A DNA stretch of 33,775 bases, from contig SXKQ01000169.1 in assembly GCA_005778045.1 (NCBI GenBank), positions 1 through 33,775 of the forward strand, given 5' to 3'. Of this stretch, positions 15,424 to 24,030 are shown in pieces. Position 1 is the first letter of the stretch. The number at the start of each line of letters is the position of its first letter. This DNA is from Planctomycetia bacterium (GTDB lineage Bacteria > Planctomycetota > UBA1135 > GCA-002686595). The notes beneath the pieces are model-generated. The model was not told the origin of the DNA, ran no database searches, and saw only the letters and a list, made by a program, of their open reading frames with translations. The translations under genes were made by a program, and so were the position numbers.

Positions 15424-16515
15424 TCATCCACCGGCGAGCGACAGGACGATCTCGAACACGATCAGCAGCACGATCAGAACCTCGAGCACCTCGGCCCGCA
15501 GCGTCGACGCGTCGTCGTGCAGCTTGTCGTAGACGTTGTCGAGCGCTGCGAGCTTGCGCTGCGCTGCGTCGTTCCATTCCTGCAGTCGGAAGCGTGAACC
15601 CGCCTGACGCAGCACGCGCGCGAGGAACTGGTCACCGGACACCTTGAGCGTGTTGCCGAGGCGCTCGAACAGAAAGGCTGCCTCGAGCTGCATCGAGGAC
15701 AGTCGCCGCAGGTCCCTTCGCAGCGCGAGCGGCCCGAGCAGGTGCCGCGCCTCGCGCCGGGTGAGCGATCGGTACGAGTCCTCCAGCGCGCCGTCGAGCT
15801 GCGCATCGAGAAAGCGCATCTCGAGCAACTGCACATTGGCGTACTCCAGCACGCGCAGGACGTCCCCCGGCTGGTCATCGAGCACGACCGCCGCGTGCCA
15901 GTCCACGAGCGTCAGGTCGTCGGGGCCATACTGCAGGCGCACCGAAAGTGCGTCGGTCTGCACCTCGCGCGACAGGGCGGCCTGCTCGGCGCGCAGGATC
16001 CCCGCGAGCGCGGCGCCCTGCTCCGCAAGAAAGCGCTCGACATCGTTACCGAGCAACGTCGCCGGAAGGCGGAACACCGAGTAGTCCTCGAACACTTCCG
16101 CGAGACCGGGCTTGGTCACGTGGGCGTCGATCGCCTTCGCGAGCGCCACCGCGCGTGCCCGTGCAGCCTGCTCGAGCGACGTATCGGCCGCCAGCGCGCA
16201 GGAGAGCTCCAGACACTCCGAAAGCTCTTCACCGAGCTCGATCGCATAGGACACCAGCACCGCGCCAAACTCGAACAGCACGAGCTCGCACGTCAGCCCC
16301 GTGCTCCATCTCCCGAGCCGCAGCGACTCACAGCGCTGCACGATGCGCAGCGGCGGCGGACGAAACTGAAAGTACGCCGGTGCCGGATGCGTATGCCCCA
16401 GCTTGCCCTCGGTGCTCGGCTCGTGAATCGCTCGCGCCGCACCCGCGAGATCGATCGACTGCGCGACATCGAATGCGAACAGTACGCGACACTCGCCCGA
16501 CTTCGAACCCAGCAT
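15424..16515 (-). CDS. Rmd1/DUF155-family protein
   Basis: 363 residues. The C-terminal two thirds match the Rmd1/YagE (DUF155) family: FEDYSVFRLP (142-151), DWHAAVVLDDQPGDVLRVLEYANVQLLEMRFLD (about 208-240) and the characteristic end LDNVYDKLHDDASTLRAEVLEVLIVLLIVFEIVLSL, a helix running into a C-terminal membrane anchor. Yeast Rmd1 and mitochondrial Rmnd1 belong here; the molecular role of the bacterial members is unknown to me. The ATG at 16513-16515 is preceded nine bases upstream by TAGATT and has no Shine-Dalgarno sequence. The gene converges on the aminotransferase fusion with only five bases between stops and is divergent from the lipoprotein gene. Confidence 0.75.
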   Translation of the reverse strand: MLGSKSGECRVLFAFDVAQSIDLAGAARAIHEPSTEGKLGHTHPAPAYFQFRPPPLRIVQRCESLRLGRWSTGLTCELVLFEFGAVLVSYAIELGEELSECLELSCALAADTSLEQAARARAVALAKAIDAHVTKPGLAEVFEDYSVFRLPATLLGNDVERFLAEQGAALAGILRAEQAALSREVQTDALSVRLQYGPDDLTLVDWHAAVVLDDQPGDVLRVLEYANVQLLEMRFLDAQLDGALEDSYRSLTRREARHLLGPLALRRDLRRLSSMQLEAAFLFERLGNTLKVSGDQFLARVLRQAGSRFRLQEWNDAAQRKLAALDNVYDKLHDDASTLRAEVLEVLIVLLIVFEIVLSLAGG

Positions 16516-16524
16516 GATGGGGAC

Positions 16525-16553
16525 AATCTAGGCTAGGCCGTATCCACTTGAAA
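16525..16553 (-). promoter_or_regulatory. Possible promoter for the DUF155 gene
   Basis: On the minus strand TTTCAA (16553-16548), 17 bases, TAGATT (16530-16525), then nine bases to the ATG. The -35 is weak; the -10 and its distance to the start fit a leaderless mRNA. Confidence 0.35.
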
Positions 16554-16605
16554 TGGCGGGACAAGCTCGTTCCGCTCCCGGGTCGCGTCCCGCACCACGA
16601 GAGCG

Positions 16606-16611
16606 TAACCT
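16606..16611 (+). promoter_or_regulatory. Possible -10 box for the repeat lipoprotein gene
   Basis: TAACCT ends eight bases before the ATG at 16620, with no Shine-Dalgarno sequence between. No clear -35. Confidence 0.3.
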
Positions 16612-16619
16612 GCGTGCGC

Positions 16620-17417
16620 ATGACGCTGATTCGTCCCCTCGCTCTGGGCCTCACGCTGTTCGGCCTCGGTTCCTGCTCCGCCCCACGGATCGAGCTCGCG
16701 ACGTGGCGGGAAGCAGAGCTGTGCCCGCTCGTGGCGGAGAGCGAGGCGCCGGCGGCTCTGGAGCGCTTCGGGCAGCTGCGCGCGCAGGATGCGCTGGCGG
16801 AGGCGCGTCCGCTCGCGCTGGCAGCGGCCGCTGCACGTCCCGACGATCCCAAGGCATTGCTCGCGGCGTCGCTTGCGGAGTCGGATGGCATGCTGCTGAA
16901 GCCGGAAGACGACAAGCACGCGCGCAACCACTGTGCGGCGAGTGCGCTCGACTATGCGGAGAGTGCGGTCGAGTTCGGCGCGAGCGGCGCACAGGCGCAG
17001 GCCCAGCTCGCGTGGTCGCTCGGGATCACGACGCACCTGCAGCCGATGTCCGCGCGCAGCGGCCATGCCCGCAAGACGCTCGACGCAGTTGCGCGCGCGC
17101 TCGAGGCTGACCCGGACGAGCCGATGGCGCTCGCAACCTGCGCCCTTGTGCACCTGCGCCTGCAGACCTTGCCATGGATCGCCAAGCTGATGGCCTCCGA
17201 CCTCCCGGAGTCGAGCCTCCAAAGTGCCGAGCGCTGCGCCCTGCGCGCGGTTGCCCTGCAGCCGAGTCGCGAGAATCGCATGATTCTCGCCAAGGTGCTG
17301 CTCGCCGCCGGTCGCGAGAACGACGCGCGTACCGTGATCGACGCGGGTCTCGCCGCGAAGCCCGGATTCCCGCGGGACCATTCCCTCGAAGCCAGCCTGC
17401 GCGCGCTGCGCCCGTAG
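16620..17417 (+). CDS. TPR-like lipoprotein, unknown role
   Basis: 265 residues. Lipoprotein signal peptide (MTLIRPLALGLTLFGLGSC, cysteine 19) and then alanine/leucine-rich helix pairs of TPR type (ALERFGQLRAQDALAEARPL; ALLAASLAESDGMLL; CALRAVALQPSRENRMILAK; AGRENDARTVIDAGLAAKPG). TPR domains bind proteins; no catalytic motif is present. The ATG at 16620 is preferred because it begins the signal peptide; the frame is open from 16548 but the extra residues are not signal-like. The stop lies 11 bases before the metallophosphoesterase gene, so they are likely co-transcribed. The protein pattern around 114-135 (KHARNHCAASALDYAESAVEFG) resembles exported planctomycete/myxobacterial TPR proteins only in a general way. 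Confidence 0.7.
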   Translation: MTLIRPLALGLTLFGLGSCSAPRIELATWREAELCPLVAESEAPAALERFGQLRAQDALAEARPLALAAAAARPDDPKALLAASLAESDGMLLKPEDDKHARNHCAASALDYAESAVEFGASGAQAQAQLAWSLGITTHLQPMSARSGHARKTLDAVARALEADPDEPMALATCALVHLRLQTLPWIAKLMASDLPESSLQSAERCALRAVALQPSRENRMILAKVLLAAGRENDARTVIDAGLAAKPGFPRDHSLEASLRALRP

Positions 17418-17428
17418 CGCGACGTGCC

Positions 17429-18553
17429 ATGCTCCCCGCTCTGCTGCTCGTTCTCTCCTGCGCGCTCGACTTCGCAGTTCTGTGGCTGCTGGTGCGGCGT
17501 GGCGAGCGCCCGCTCGGGTTGGCGCGGCTGACGCTTGCCCTGCTGGTCGCGGTGGTCGTCGCGCTCGTCAAGATGCCGTTGTTCGCATACGCGGCAGGCA
17601 GCTTCTTCTTTGGCGTCACGCTGGGCTGGGTGACGCTCGTCGTGGTCACTCCGCTCGTGGCATGGCGCGTACTCTTGCGCGGCGATGCCACTCACGCGAC
17701 GCGAGCATTCGCCATCGTCGGCGCCCTCGGCTTGCCCCTGCTCGGGATCTACGGCTCGGTGCTCGAGCCGCGCCACCTGCAGCTCGAGCGCGTCGAAGTG
17801 CCCATCACGCCTGCGCATGCGCCCGCCGAGCCGCTACGCATCGCAGTCCTCGCCGACATCCAGTCACGTTCCGTCGATGAGCACCTGCGTGCCGCGGTCC
17901 GTGAAGCCATGCGCTTCGAGCCGCACCTGATCGTGCTGCCCGGCGACCTGGTCCAGCTCGAAAGCGAGGAGGAGTATCTTGCCGCCGTGCCGCAGTTCCG
18001 CGAGCTGCTGCAGCCGCTCGACGCCCCGCTCGGCGTCTATTTCGTGATCGGCAATACCGACACGGATGAGCTCGTCGCGCGCGTATTCGAGGGCACGCGC
18101 GTGCGCCTGCTCGTCGACGAGTCCATCGAGCTTGAGTTCGCGGGCCGCCGCATCGTGCTCGGCGGAGCGGACATCTTGCAGCTCTCGCCGTCTTCGCCCG
18201 AGTGCTTCGTGTCGCGCTTCGATCGCCGCGACGCCGACGAGCTGCGCATCCTCGTCAGCCACTTGCCTGACCACGGTCTCACCTGGCTTTCGGGCCAGAC
18301 GCCGGGCATCGACCTCGCCATCGCGGGCCACACGCACGGCGGGCAGGTGACGATCCCCGGCTTCGGACCGCCCGTGACACTCTCGTCCGTGCCACGCGCC
18401 GTGGCAGCCGGGGGCCTGCACCGCGTCCAAGGCCGCCAGATCTACGTCTCGCGCGGCATCGGCATGGAACGCGGTCTCGCACCCCCGCTGCGCCTCATCT
18501 GTCCACCGGAAGTGTCGCTGCTCACGCTCGTTCCGACGCGCGACGAACGGTAG
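17429..18553 (+). CDS. Membrane-anchored metallophosphoesterase with altered His positions
   Basis: 374 residues. Four hydrophobic segments (about 2-22, 31-48, 55-82, 92-110) precede a calcineurin-like phosphoesterase domain. Metal and catalytic motifs: ADIQ (142-145) where relatives have D-x-H, PGDLV (171-175), GNTD (208-211) where relatives have GNH(D/E), SHLPDH (277-282) and GHTHGGQ (300-306). The layout resembles YkuE-type membrane phosphoesterases that act on lipid or nucleotide substrates at the membrane. The last two motifs are intact, but two of the standard histidines (145 and 210) are Q and T, so activity may be altered or use a different metal. The ATG follows the lipoprotein gene by 11 bases. 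The 3' end converges on the FAD oxidoreductase gene, 37 bases away. Confidence 0.82.
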   Translation: MLPALLLVLSCALDFAVLWLLVRRGERPLGLARLTLALLVAVVVALVKMPLFAYAAGSFFFGVTLGWVTLVVVTPLVAWRVLLRGDATHATRAFAIVGALGLPLLGIYGSVLEPRHLQLERVEVPITPAHAPAEPLRIAVLADIQSRSVDEHLRAAVREAMRFEPHLIVLPGDLVQLESEEEYLAAVPQFRELLQPLDAPLGVYFVIGNTDTDELVARVFEGTRVRLLVDESIELEFAGRRIVLGGADILQLSPSSPECFVSRFDRRDADELRILVSHLPDHGLTWLSGQTPGIDLAIAGHTHGGQVTIPGFGPPVTLSSVPRAVAAGGLHRVQGRQIYVSRGIGMERGLAPPLRLICPPEVSLLTLVPTRDER

Positions 18554-18590
18554 CGCGAGCGCGCGGCTCTGCCACCTCGGTCGCGCACGC

Positions 18591-20015
18591 TCAGTCCTCG
18601 ACGACGTGCTTCGCGTAGAGCTTGCGCAATTCGGACCAGTGCGCGACGTCGAAGTGGCCGGAGCCCATGCAGTCGACCGCGCCGTAGGCCATCGCGAGCG
18701 CGTGGTGCGTGTTGTCGTGCTGGAACAGGCCTTGGCGGCCATAGGACAGGAGGCGCGGCACGCTCTCGACCCAGCGCTCGAGTCGCCCGAGCGGCTCCTC
18801 GTAGCCCGTGAGGTAGATCGGATAGGCGGCCGGCAGGCGGCGCGTGAAGGTCGCGAGCGGCGCGGTGGGCAGCGGCAGCCCGCAGCCGCCGAGATCCTCC
18901 GCAAGCAGGCGGCCGAGCGCGGCGTCGTCGAGCGACCACACCTCGTCCCCGAGCGCGCACGGCAGCTCCGCGCACAGGATCGTCGTGCCCTTCGGACGAC
19001 CGAGATCCGAGTAGTTCTTGGGCTCCGAGAGGCGCGTGATGCGGGTGTTCGCGCCGGGAAAGTAATGCGCGTCGTACTCGGTGAACTGCTCGACCGGCAG
19101 TTGCAGGTAGATCAGGATCATCGAGCGATACGTCACACGGCCCGCAGCGTCGAGCACGTCCTGCGGCACACCCTGCGCCATCGCGCGCGCGAGCGCCGTC
19201 ACTGGAATCGTCGACCAGAGGTAGTCGGCCTCGAGCACTTCGCCGCGCGCCCCATCGCTGGCGTGCACGCGCCACGGCGCGCTCTCGCTCGCGGGCGTCT
19301 CGATGCGCGTCATGCGCCAGCCGAGCCGCATGTCCGCGCCGAGTCGCTGTGCGTCGGCCGCGTAAGCCTCGCTCACCTGCCCGAATCCGCGCGCCGGATA
19401 GAAGAAGCGGCCAGCGCCAGGTGCCTTGAATCCCGGCACCGCGTTGAGGACCTTGCGCACGAGCTTGCCAAATGAGCCCGCGGCCACGCGCTTGCGCGCT
19501 TGCACGCCGCTCAGCTCCTTCGGGTCGCGCCCCCACAGCTTGACCGCGTAGGGCAGGTAGAACTCCTCCGCGATCGTCGAGCCCAAGTTGGCGCGGATCA
19601 CGGACTCGAACGAGTCGCCGTGCGGCGCGCGCCCGGGGAGTTTCTGGGCGACCATGTCACGCAGCGTGCCGAGCGCGAAGCGCTTGTCGAGCCGCAGCAG
19701 GAGGTCGTGCGGCTTGAGCGGGAAGTGAATCCACTTGCCCAGCAGCCGGATGCGACCGTGGCGCGGACGATCCTTCAGGTCCGCTCCGAGCAGCGCTCGG
19801 ATGTCGGCGAAGATCGCGGGATCCGTCGCCGGATGCAGCCGGTGGCTGCCGTAGTCGAGCCACTGGCCGCCGAACTCGAACGAGCCCGCGTTGCCGCCAT
19901 AGTGCGCACCCGCCTCGAGCAGGATCGCGCGTCCGAGCTTGCGTCGCGCGAGCTCGCGCGCGGCTCCGACGCCGGCCGGACCACCACCGAGGATGAGAAC
20001 GCGCGGCTCAGCCAC
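18591..20015 (-). CDS. FAD-dependent amine oxidase/protoporphyrinogen oxidase-like protein
   Basis: 474 residues. An N-terminal Rossmann FAD site (LILGGGPAGVGAAREL, 7-22) is followed by LEAGAHYGGNAGSFEFGGQW and DYGSHRLHP, as in the amine oxidase/UDP-galactopyranose mutase group. The C-terminus has the second FAD signature (YGRQGLFQHDNTHHALAMAY). Homologues of this type occur in surface-polysaccharide loci, where they are annotated as protoporphyrinogen oxidase-like but probably act on a sugar nucleotide or lipid-linked sugar. The GTG at 20013-20015 overlaps the end of the preceding flippase-like gene by eight bases and has GGGAG just upstream. It is the last gene of the leftward sugar locus. 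The substrate is unknown. Confidence 0.75.
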   Translation of the reverse strand: MAEPRVLILGGGPAGVGAARELARRKLGRAILLEAGAHYGGNAGSFEFGGQWLDYGSHRLHPATDPAIFADIRALLGADLKDRPRHGRIRLLGKWIHFPLKPHDLLLRLDKRFALGTLRDMVAQKLPGRAPHGDSFESVIRANLGSTIAEEFYLPYAVKLWGRDPKELSGVQARKRVAAGSFGKLVRKVLNAVPGFKAPGAGRFFYPARGFGQVSEAYAADAQRLGADMRLGWRMTRIETPASESAPWRVHASDGARGEVLEADYLWSTIPVTALARAMAQGVPQDVLDAAGRVTYRSMILIYLQLPVEQFTEYDAHYFPGANTRITRLSEPKNYSDLGRPKGTTILCAELPCALGDEVWSLDDAALGRLLAEDLGGCGLPLPTAPLATFTRRLPAAYPIYLTGYEEPLGRLERWVESVPRLLSYGRQGLFQHDNTHHALAMAYGAVDCMGSGHFDVAHWSELRKLYAKHVVED

Positions 20016-21012
20016 GACTCCCGCTCCTCTCGAGCGCGAGCAGCGAGTCGCGTCCCGCACCCGTACGTGCGCCGTCGCGGTAGCCGAGCACGAACCACAG
20101 CACGCCGCCGAGCAGCCCGGTCGCGATCAGCACCGACTGCCACAGGAGCGACGCTGCGACTCCATCCCGCTCTGCGACACTGGCCATGGCCCCCAAGAAA
20201 CCAGCCAGCGTGACCTCGCGCAAGCCGAGCCCGCCCACCGAAAGGGGCGCGAGGGTGATCGCCTTCGTCATCGGTACCGCGAAGAACCACACCGCGAGCG
20301 GCGCCTCGATGCCGATGGCACGACCGAGCTCGCGGTTGAGCAGCACGAACCAGCCCTGGATCGCGAGCGACAGCGCGAGCACCACGAGCGCGCGCGAGGG
20401 TCGCGACGCGAGGCGGCGCATCGACACGAGCGCGCGACCGATCGTCCCGCGCAGCTTGCGCGGCCAGCGCTCGAGTTTGCGTCCCAAGAGAAGCGGCAGA
20501 GCGACGAGCGCGCCGACCGCTGCGAGCAGGGCTCCAACCTGCACGACACTCCGTGCCCATCCCGGCATCGCCGCGCTCGACCAAAGCGCACCGATCACGA
20601 TCAGCACGAGCAGCGCGAAGGTGTCGATCAATCGCTCGGTGAGCCCGCCCAGCACGCTCGCCTCCGCACGTCCCGTCACGCGCGCCGCGAGCACCGCCTT
20701 GATCGCGTCGCCGCCGACGATGCTCGGCAGACACAGGTTCGCGAACATCCCCGCGGAATAGCACTGCGCCCCATCGAGTACACCAAGTCGCGCGCGCGGG
20801 CTGCCGATGCCGAGGTTGATGTTGTAGCGCCACTTGAACACACCGAGCGCATGTCCCGCGACGAAGCCGCCCCACACGAGAGCCCACGTGGAGAGCGGCA
20901 CGCGCGTCACGGCCTCGACGATGTCGCTCCAGCGCACCTTGAGCGCGATCCACGCGAGTGCCGCGACCGTGAGGCCGATCTTGATGGCGAGCTTCGCGGT
21001 GCGCGTCTGCAT
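20008..21012 (-). CDS. LPG-synthase TM/AglD-like (UPF0104) membrane protein
   Basis: 334 residues, about eight hydrophobic segments. It matches the lysylphosphatidylglycerol synthase transmembrane family (MprF N-terminal half, AglD): ALKVRWSDIVEAV near the start, CLPSIVGGDAIKAVLAAR (about 94-111), LGGLTERLIDTFALL (about 121-135) and the C-terminal APLSVGGLGLREVTLAGFLG. Members flip or present lipids, or act beside glycosyltransferases on polyprenyl-linked sugars. The ATG at 21012 begins the first hydrophobic region and sits 19 bases after the GT39 stop; the frame is open further upstream but overlaps that gene. Coupled to the FAD oxidoreductase gene by an eight-base overlap. It could translocate a lipid-linked sugar of this locus. 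Confidence 0.8.
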   Translation of the reverse strand: MQTRTAKLAIKIGLTVAALAWIALKVRWSDIVEAVTRVPLSTWALVWGGFVAGHALGVFKWRYNINLGIGSPRARLGVLDGAQCYSAGMFANLCLPSIVGGDAIKAVLAARVTGRAEASVLGGLTERLIDTFALLVLIVIGALWSSAAMPGWARSVVQVGALLAAVGALVALPLLLGRKLERWPRKLRGTIGRALVSMRRLASRPSRALVVLALSLAIQGWFVLLNRELGRAIGIEAPLAVWFFAVPMTKAITLAPLSVGGLGLREVTLAGFLGAMASVAERDGVAASLLWQSVLIATGLLGGVLWFVLGYRDGARTGAGRDSLLALERSGSRG

Positions 21013-21031
21013 GAGATCCCGGAACTCGGCG

Positions 21032-22723
21032 CTACTTGGCCATCGTCTCGCGCAACGCCACCACGACCTCGCTGCCGCCGAGCGTGCCCCAATACGTCTT
21101 CTGCACGCGGTACTCGCGCTCAATGCGCGCCCAGATGTCGGGCTGCGAGGCCTTCATGCGTGTGGGAGTGCAGAACACGATCCAGGTCCTCGGATGCGAG
21201 CGCTCCAGCGTCTCGAGCGTCTCAATGGTATCGACAGCCGTCCACGTGCAAGCGTAGTAGTCGCGGTAGGGCATGACGGTCATGTCCACGGTGGCGACCG
21301 CATCCCCCGGCCTCCGCTCTCTGTCCACGTGGGCGCGCGCCCCCTCGTAGTCCTGCTTGGGCAGCCACGCCACGGGTACCGTCGCAGCGCTCATCAGGCA
21401 GGCGAGCACCAGGGCCGCCGTGTGAAGCTTCGGAAGCAGGCCGGAGAGTTGGCCGAAGGAGAACACACGCACCCACTCGACCACCCCGCGCACGGCGACG
21501 AGCACGGCGAAGCCCGCCGCGAAGAAGAACATGCGCGGCCAGAGGTTGTGTCGCGTGGCCAGCAGCACCGCGGCGGTCACGAGCACGCCAAGAAAAAAGG
21601 TCCCGGTGAGCGCGCGGCTTTGACGCCAGTAGGAGCGCATTCCGAGCGCGAGGACCGCGAGCCCGCCCGCGAGCGTGAAACCGCCGCCCGGCAAGCCGTG
21701 GGACAGGCCGCGCAGCGTCTCGGCGACCAACCATGTCGGGTCCTTCCACTCCACCGTCGCTCCCGGCATCGTCGGCGCCAGCAACGTCGCGACGTACTGC
21801 GGCAGCACGAGCGCATGCAGGACGAGCGAGAGCATCGTCGCCAGCACGAAGCCGGAAAGCACCTGGTGATGCGCGCCCGCTACGCGCCGTGCGCGCGCCT
21901 GCCACGCGCAAGCGACCCAGACGAGGACGTGCGCCGCGACCGCGAAGACCGCCGTGGCGTGGATCCACGTGGCGAGCGCCATCCAGAGCCCGTAGCGCAG
22001 CGGCGCGGCGATGCCGCTGGCCCTCGCTCTGGCGCACATGCGCAGGAACTCGGTCGTTCCGAGCAACGTGAAGAGCAGCAGGCCGGTGTAGCCGCGCGCG
22101 TCCTGCGAGAACCAGACGTGGTGGTACGAGACCGCGAGCAGCGCGGCGGCGAAGATCGCCTCGCGTGCATCCGTGACGCTCCGCGCGAGAACGTAGAGCG
22201 CGACCACGCCGCCCGCACCGAGCAGCACGGCCGGCAACCGCACTGCCCATGCGCTCTCACCGAAAAGTTCGAACGAGCCGCGAGCGAGCACGGAGTACAG
22301 CAGGTGCTGGTTCTGGCTGTCGAAGGTCGAGACGATCTCGCGCAGTTCCTTGCGCGCGTAGTGGACCAGCGTGTCGATCTCGTCGAACGAGAGCCCCGCG
22401 CCGAGTCCGGGCGTCCGCAGGGCAAGCGCGAGCGTCACGAGCCCCCCGAGAGCCCATAGGGCGCTCCCGTCGAGCCTCGGCGGCGTTCGCACGCCACTGA
22501 GAAGGAGCGCCTCGCCGTCGCTTCCGCGCGGCGCGAGCCGCTCGACGAGGACGAGCACGAGACCCGCCAGCGCCAGCATGCCGCGCAGCAGGTCCACTCC
22601 GCGGCCGAGCGCTGCGCGCCGCGAATCGTCTCCGGCGAGCAGGTATTCGAGCAGTGCGGCGCCCGGGAGCAGCAGCGCGCAGGCGAGGCACGACAGCGCC
22701 GCCGCGAGCACCCATCGGTCCAT
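21032..22723 (-). CDS. GT39/ArnT-like polyprenyl-phosphate-sugar glycosyltransferase
   Basis: 563 residues, about eleven hydrophobic segments. GT39/GT83 hallmarks: SFDEIDTLVHYARKE (about 112-126), where D114-E115 correspond to the catalytic acidic pair in the first periplasmic loop, then NQHLLYSVLARGSFELFGES, AVRLPAVLLGAGGVVALYVLAR and SYHHVWFSQDARGYTGLL. These enzymes transfer sugar from a polyprenyl-phosphate donor outside the membrane. The soluble C-terminal tail (about 450-563) carries a DYEGARAHVDRERRPGD-type region. The ATG at 22721-22723 is used because AGGG lies about eight bases upstream; GTG codons at 22729 and 22738 are alternatives. Confidence 0.82.
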   Translation of the reverse strand: MDRWVLAAALSCLACALLLPGAALLEYLLAGDDSRRAALGRGVDLLRGMLALAGLVLVLVERLAPRGSDGEALLLSGVRTPPRLDGSALWALGGLVTLALALRTPGLGAGLSFDEIDTLVHYARKELREIVSTFDSQNQHLLYSVLARGSFELFGESAWAVRLPAVLLGAGGVVALYVLARSVTDAREAIFAAALLAVSYHHVWFSQDARGYTGLLLFTLLGTTEFLRMCARARASGIAAPLRYGLWMALATWIHATAVFAVAAHVLVWVACAWQARARRVAGAHHQVLSGFVLATMLSLVLHALVLPQYVATLLAPTMPGATVEWKDPTWLVAETLRGLSHGLPGGGFTLAGGLAVLALGMRSYWRQSRALTGTFFLGVLVTAAVLLATRHNLWPRMFFFAAGFAVLVAVRGVVEWVRVFSFGQLSGLLPKLHTAALVLACLMSAATVPVAWLPKQDYEGARAHVDRERRPGDAVATVDMTVMPYRDYYACTWTAVDTIETLETLERSHPRTWIVFCTPTRMKASQPDIWARIEREYRVQKTYWGTLGGSEVVVALRETMAK

Positions 22724-22798
22724 TTTCACGCCCTGCACGTGGCGCAGTCTGCGCGGCGCGCCGCCCCATTTCCACCGCGCCCCCGAGGCGGACCGGGT

Positions 22799-23206
22799 TC
22801 AGCCGCGCGCGAGCCGCCGCAGCCGAAGCCCCGCCGCGAGAAACAGGGCCGAGACCGCGAGCGGGATGGCGAGCTGCAGCACGCGCAGCAAGTTCCCGTT
22901 GCCCGCGACCGACTCGAAATGCTCGCGCCCGACCGTGACCTCGAGCCGCGCGCCGTCGGCCAGCGCAGTGGACGAGCCGGCTCCCGCCTCGGTCACGTCG
23001 CCGAGCTCGGCCGGCCCGCGGAACTCGTGCCGAGCGAGCTCGGCGCCACCCGCGTCGACGACGCGCGCGGTGGCGACCAGCGACGGCAGGCGATTCCAGC
23101 TGCGCGCCGCGACGAGCGCCACGAACAGCGTGATCACGAGGTTGAGCGTGCCCACCGCGAGCAGCACGGACGCCGCGCGCTGGGGCGGAAGCTGGGCCTT
23201 GGCCAT
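22799..23206 (-). CDS. Small two-helix membrane protein, unknown
   Basis: 135 residues. Two hydrophobic segments (about 12-34 and 107-130) flank a ~70-residue probably extracytoplasmic beta-rich region (LVATARVVDAGGAELARHEF; GARLEVTVGREHFESV), ending in an arginine-rich cytoplasmic tail (RLRRLARG). I recognise no family. It lies between the GT2 gene (41 bases upstream) and the GT39 gene (75 bases downstream) on the same strand. The ATG is preceded nine bases upstream by TAGGAT, so it may also have its own promoter. Confidence 0.6.
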   Translation of the reverse strand: MAKAQLPPQRAASVLLAVGTLNLVITLFVALVAARSWNRLPSLVATARVVDAGGAELARHEFRGPAELGDVTEAGAGSSTALADGARLEVTVGREHFESVAGNGNLLRVLQLAIPLAVSALFLAAGLRLRRLARG

Positions 23207-23215
23207 GGCGAGCGG

Positions 23216-23221
23216 ATCCTA
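23216..23221 (-). promoter_or_regulatory. Possible -10 box for the small membrane protein
   Basis: TAGGAT on the minus strand ends nine bases before the ATG at 23206; no Shine-Dalgarno sequence lies between. No clear -35 hexamer. Confidence 0.25.
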
Positions 23222-23247
23222 GCAGAGCCGCGCCGCCGGGCTCGCCT

Positions 23248-24030
23248 TCAGCGTGGCACGTACTCGGGCGCGATACAGACCGGGCCGGCGGGCAGCGGCT
23301 CCACCGCCTTGCGCCAGCGCCCGATTTCGCCGCCGAAGCGATAGCGCAGCAGCATCGAGGAGAACTCCCAGCAGGTCATGGCACGGACGTGGCTGAGGCC
23401 GTGCCCGCGCATGCGCGCGAACACGTTGACCTCGAGCACGCGCACGCCGAGATAGTGCGCCTTGATCATCAACTCGGGGTCGAGGAACCAGCGTCGCGAC
23501 TGCAGGTCGAGTCGCCGCAGCACGTCGCGGTGCACGATCTTCGGGCTGCCGTTGACGTCGATCGAGCCCAGCCCGGGCCACAGGCAGAACACGATGCCAT
23601 TGTAGGCGATCGAAACGCACTTGCGGGTCCAGCCGTCGAGCCGGAAGCGCCTCCGTACCTTCCCGATCAGCTTGCCGTCGCTGTAGCGCACGGCTTCGAA
23701 CAGGCGCACAACGTCTTCCGAATCGACCTGACCGTCGCAGGGAATCATGCCCACCCACTCCGCGCGCGCCTCGCGCAGGCCACAGAGCAAGCCCCAGCCG
23801 TAGCCCTGATTGACTTCGACCGTCACCTTGCGCACAGGCAAGCCCTTCGCCGCGAGACCGTCGATGATCTCACCCGTGCGGTCCCTCGAGCCGTTGTCGA
23901 CGGCAATGAGCTCGAACGCGATGCCGGCCTTCTCGAAAGCGGTGCACAGGGCCGGCAGCGTGAACGGGATCGACTCCTGCTCGTTGTAGCAGGGCACGAC
24001 CAGCGAGAACTCCGGGGATTGCGGGCTCAT
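23248..24030 (-). CDS. GT2-family glycosyltransferase (polyprenyl-phosphate sugar synthase-like)
   Basis: 260 residues, cytoplasmic or membrane-associated. GT-A fold: FSLVVPCYNEQESIP (8-22), ELIAVDNGSRDRTGEII (40-56), NQGYGWGLLCGLREARAEWV (74-93) and IPCDGQVDSEDV (96-107), which occupies the place of the metal-binding DxD region. DPMS/DPGS-like members make polyprenyl-phosphate sugars, the donors for GT39/TMTC-type enzymes, and both kinds are encoded nearby. There is no C-terminal membrane pair. The ATG shares one base with the stop of the radical SAM gene (TGATG), so translation is probably coupled. Confidence 0.83.
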   Translation of the reverse strand: MSPQSPEFSLVVPCYNEQESIPFTLPALCTAFEKAGIAFELIAVDNGSRDRTGEIIDGLAAKGLPVRKVTVEVNQGYGWGLLCGLREARAEWVGMIPCDGQVDSEDVVRLFEAVRYSDGKLIGKVRRRFRLDGWTRKCVSIAYNGIVFCLWPGLGSIDVNGSPKIVHRDVLRRLDLQSRRWFLDPELMIKAHYLGVRVLEVNVFARMRGHGLSHVRAMTCWEFSSMLLRYRFGGEIGRWRKAVEPLPAGPVCIAPEYVPR

